Source: Paralvinella palmiformis
Taxonomy: Eukaryota > Annelida > Polychaeta > Terebellida > Alvinellidae
Assembly: GCA_025642065.1 (NCBI GenBank)
Contig: JAODUP010000275.1
Location: 1,114,001-1,178,000 of the forward strand
Direction of reading: 5' to 3'
Length of the DNA: 64,000 nt
The stretch's first letter is position 1, and each line of letters starts with the position of its first letter. The position numbers and the translations under genes are program-made. Under the pieces are notes generated by a model. It saw only the letters and a program-made list of their open reading frames with translations, was not told the origin of the DNA and ran no database searches. This document shows positions 62,484 through 64,000 of the stretch, piece after piece.

Positions 62484-62640
62484 ATTTTCTGATAGCGTAG
62501 TGGTTAGAGCACTACACTACAGGTTGTGTGTTCCACTCCGGGGCATAACTGGGTTTGTGGGATATAGTTCTTTAGGCATTCGCTCCTCGCCCATACGTGT
62601 TAGGTGTGAACACCGCTGAGGATCTGTCAATGAATCATAA
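62484..62640 (+). repeat. tRNA-like SINE copy
   Basis: TCTGATAGCGTAGTGGTTAG + AGCACTACACTACAGG is the A-box side; GTGTGTTCCACTCCGG is a damaged B box. The tail has TTAGGTGTGAACACC. TCTGATAGC matches the start of the copy at 44228. Confidence 0.65.
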
Positions 62641-62692
62641 CATACTGTGCGTGCATGCGTGTGTGTGTGTGTGTGCGTGCGTGCGTGTGTGT
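62640..62692 (+). repeat. TGCG/TGTG tract
   Basis: Alternating TG with CG interruptions following the SINE tail. Confidence 0.85.
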
Positions 62693-62888
62693 GTCTGATG
62701 GTATCAGTATGTCAATATGACCGCCACATTACATTAAGCCGTCCCTCTCCGCTGACCAGAACATAAATATTTCACTAATATTGTCTGTTTGTTGTATTTG
62801 TTATATAATGATAGTACACATCTGTCTGGTTTATTGTTTACGGTCTGTTAGATTGAGATACACAGACATCCGGACATGTAGACAGGTT

Positions 62889-62913
62889 TGTGTGTGTGTG
62901 TGTGTGTGTGTGT
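62889..62913 (+). repeat. (TG)n microsatellite
   Basis: Uninterrupted alternation. Confidence 0.95.
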
Positions 62914-64000
62914 TACTATCAAGTCTGGGGAATATATGAATACCTGGACGTATGAAGGAGATGGTTAACTTTGTATGACAGGATAATGGAGTGAGAAACT
63001 ATCTTCCTTGTTGTATGAACTGCTTTTATGTGTGGTGGGTTGGTGGTGTGTGTGTTGGGGGGGGGGGCCGTGACAGTAGATACCCTCCCCAGGGGGACAT
63101 CATGATTGTCCTGTAGTACAGCATCACGCCACGTACTGTCAATTAGCAGCTAAAAAAGGCTACAAATTGGGCTAGTGTTTTAAAACTGGGGAGTGGATAT
63201 AAACATTAAATCTCACAAACCTTGGTTAAACTATTAGATGGTGTGTGTGTGTGTGTGGGGAGGGGACTTTGATAAATATTAGATGACATTTATGCCATGG
63301 TGGGGGGTGGTTGTGTGGGGGCGGGGGGGTGAGGGTGGTACTTGATGGTAAGAATGTGTCTGATAAAAAAGAGTTTGGTGAATTTGTAATTTGATTGTAG
63401 CATTACCGTTAGGCGTTAACAGTTGTGGGTTTGATAATGACATGGATTGGGGGGGGGGGCTGGGAGTGATTTTAGACTGGGATTAATTGTAAGACTGGTG
63501 ACGTCATAATATAATTAAGTCATTCATTTGTATTTTAGTGTAGTGAATGTTTGAGAGAAAACTTGTTAGTTATTGGTAGTCATATGACTTCAAATAGATA
63601 ATTATTTAATGATTAGTAAGATGAAAAATAAAATAAAATATCTTATCAGGTACTGGATCTTTGTATGTTGAAATTATGTTTTGTGTGGGTTTATCCATGT
63701 TGTTGTTCTTTGTGGGTGTAACTATCTCTTAAATTGTTGTTGTTGTAAGACTTGTTTGTTGTCTCCTGTTATTAGTGACAGCAATAACTAGATCATAATA
63801 ATAATATTAATCATATAAATTTAATAAAACATCCTTACTGGCATTACATTTACAGTGATGACCACTGTTGACATGACCACTGTCAACATGACCACCTCAC
63901 ATATATGACCACAACAGTCTCTAAAATTTGACAACTTTATAAAACTTAAGATTTCTGAGTGTGGGGTGAATAGTGTTATATCAACTTCATAATTGTAAGT

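Larger units (their letters stand above)
57426..64000 (+). other. Right-hand intron or downstream region, no supported exon
   Basis: About 6.6 kb filled with microsatellites, G-rich runs (near 59080, 61050, 63058, 63300-63330 and 63450) and two tRNA-like SINEs. A small frame at 60480-60560 (GQPINMSSSSNEDSIYMS) follows an AG but has no good donor. The gene probably continues to the right of the window. Confidence 0.4.

Noticed and set aside
1..64000. CRISPR arrays, phage defence systems or bacterial operons
   Set aside because: The window is spliced eukaryotic DNA. The regular arrays are tandem minisatellites without unique spacers.

Overview
This is a window of animal nuclear DNA. It is AT-rich, its exons are short and bounded by GT-AG splice sites, its introns are long, and it is full of (CA)n, (TA)n and (GA)n tracts, minisatellites and tRNA-derived short repeats. 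Gene density is low. The style (very abundant CA/TA microsatellites, tRNA-like SINEs, hAT-like miniature elements) fits a marine invertebrate, perhaps a mollusc, but nothing in the window fixes the species. There are no bacterial genes, operons, CRISPR arrays, rRNAs or convincing functional tRNAs.

Layout. (1) 1-752: end of an intron and the terminal coding exon (409-752) of a plus-strand gene whose body lies to the left, followed by a long AT-rich 3' UTR to about 2.9 kb or beyond. (2) 5953-12627: a complete minus-strand gene that I could rebuild as 14 coding exons in perfect phase, giving a 614-residue Ser/Thr-rich protein of a family I do not recognise; one of its introns uses a GC-AG pair. 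Its 3' end faces the first gene (convergent). (3) 13-19 kb: intergenic, mostly microsatellites and dispersed repeats. (4) 19.2-64 kb: apparently one long plus-strand gene (or overlapping transcripts). A promoter-like segment with CCAAT and a palindromic CACGTG box ends in a splice donor at 19415; a non-coding 5' exon lies at 42064-42603; coding starts at 43216 in an acidic, proline-rich exon with two KxE sites. Further phase-compatible exons lie at about 49.6, 53.5, 53.9 and 57.3 kb. The protein looks like a nuclear regulator at its N terminus, but no DNA-binding domain lies within the window, so I do not name it.

The long introns contain the most striking non-genic structures: a 27-bp minisatellite of about 40 copies that is open in translation on both strands (32.07-33.17 kb), a 40-bp minisatellite of about 38 copies with a 120-bp higher-order period (46.0-47.5 kb), smaller 28-bp and 40-bp arrays, a 352-bp hAT-like MITE, an inverted-repeat element, a family of tRNA-like SINE copies, CpG-rich islands with RFX X-box-like palindromes, and long alternating purine-pyrimidine tracts.

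I found no clearly new biological system. The best leads are the unrecognised 614-residue gene, the (TG)n tracts that abut two coding exons as splice acceptors, and the both-strand-open minisatellite.
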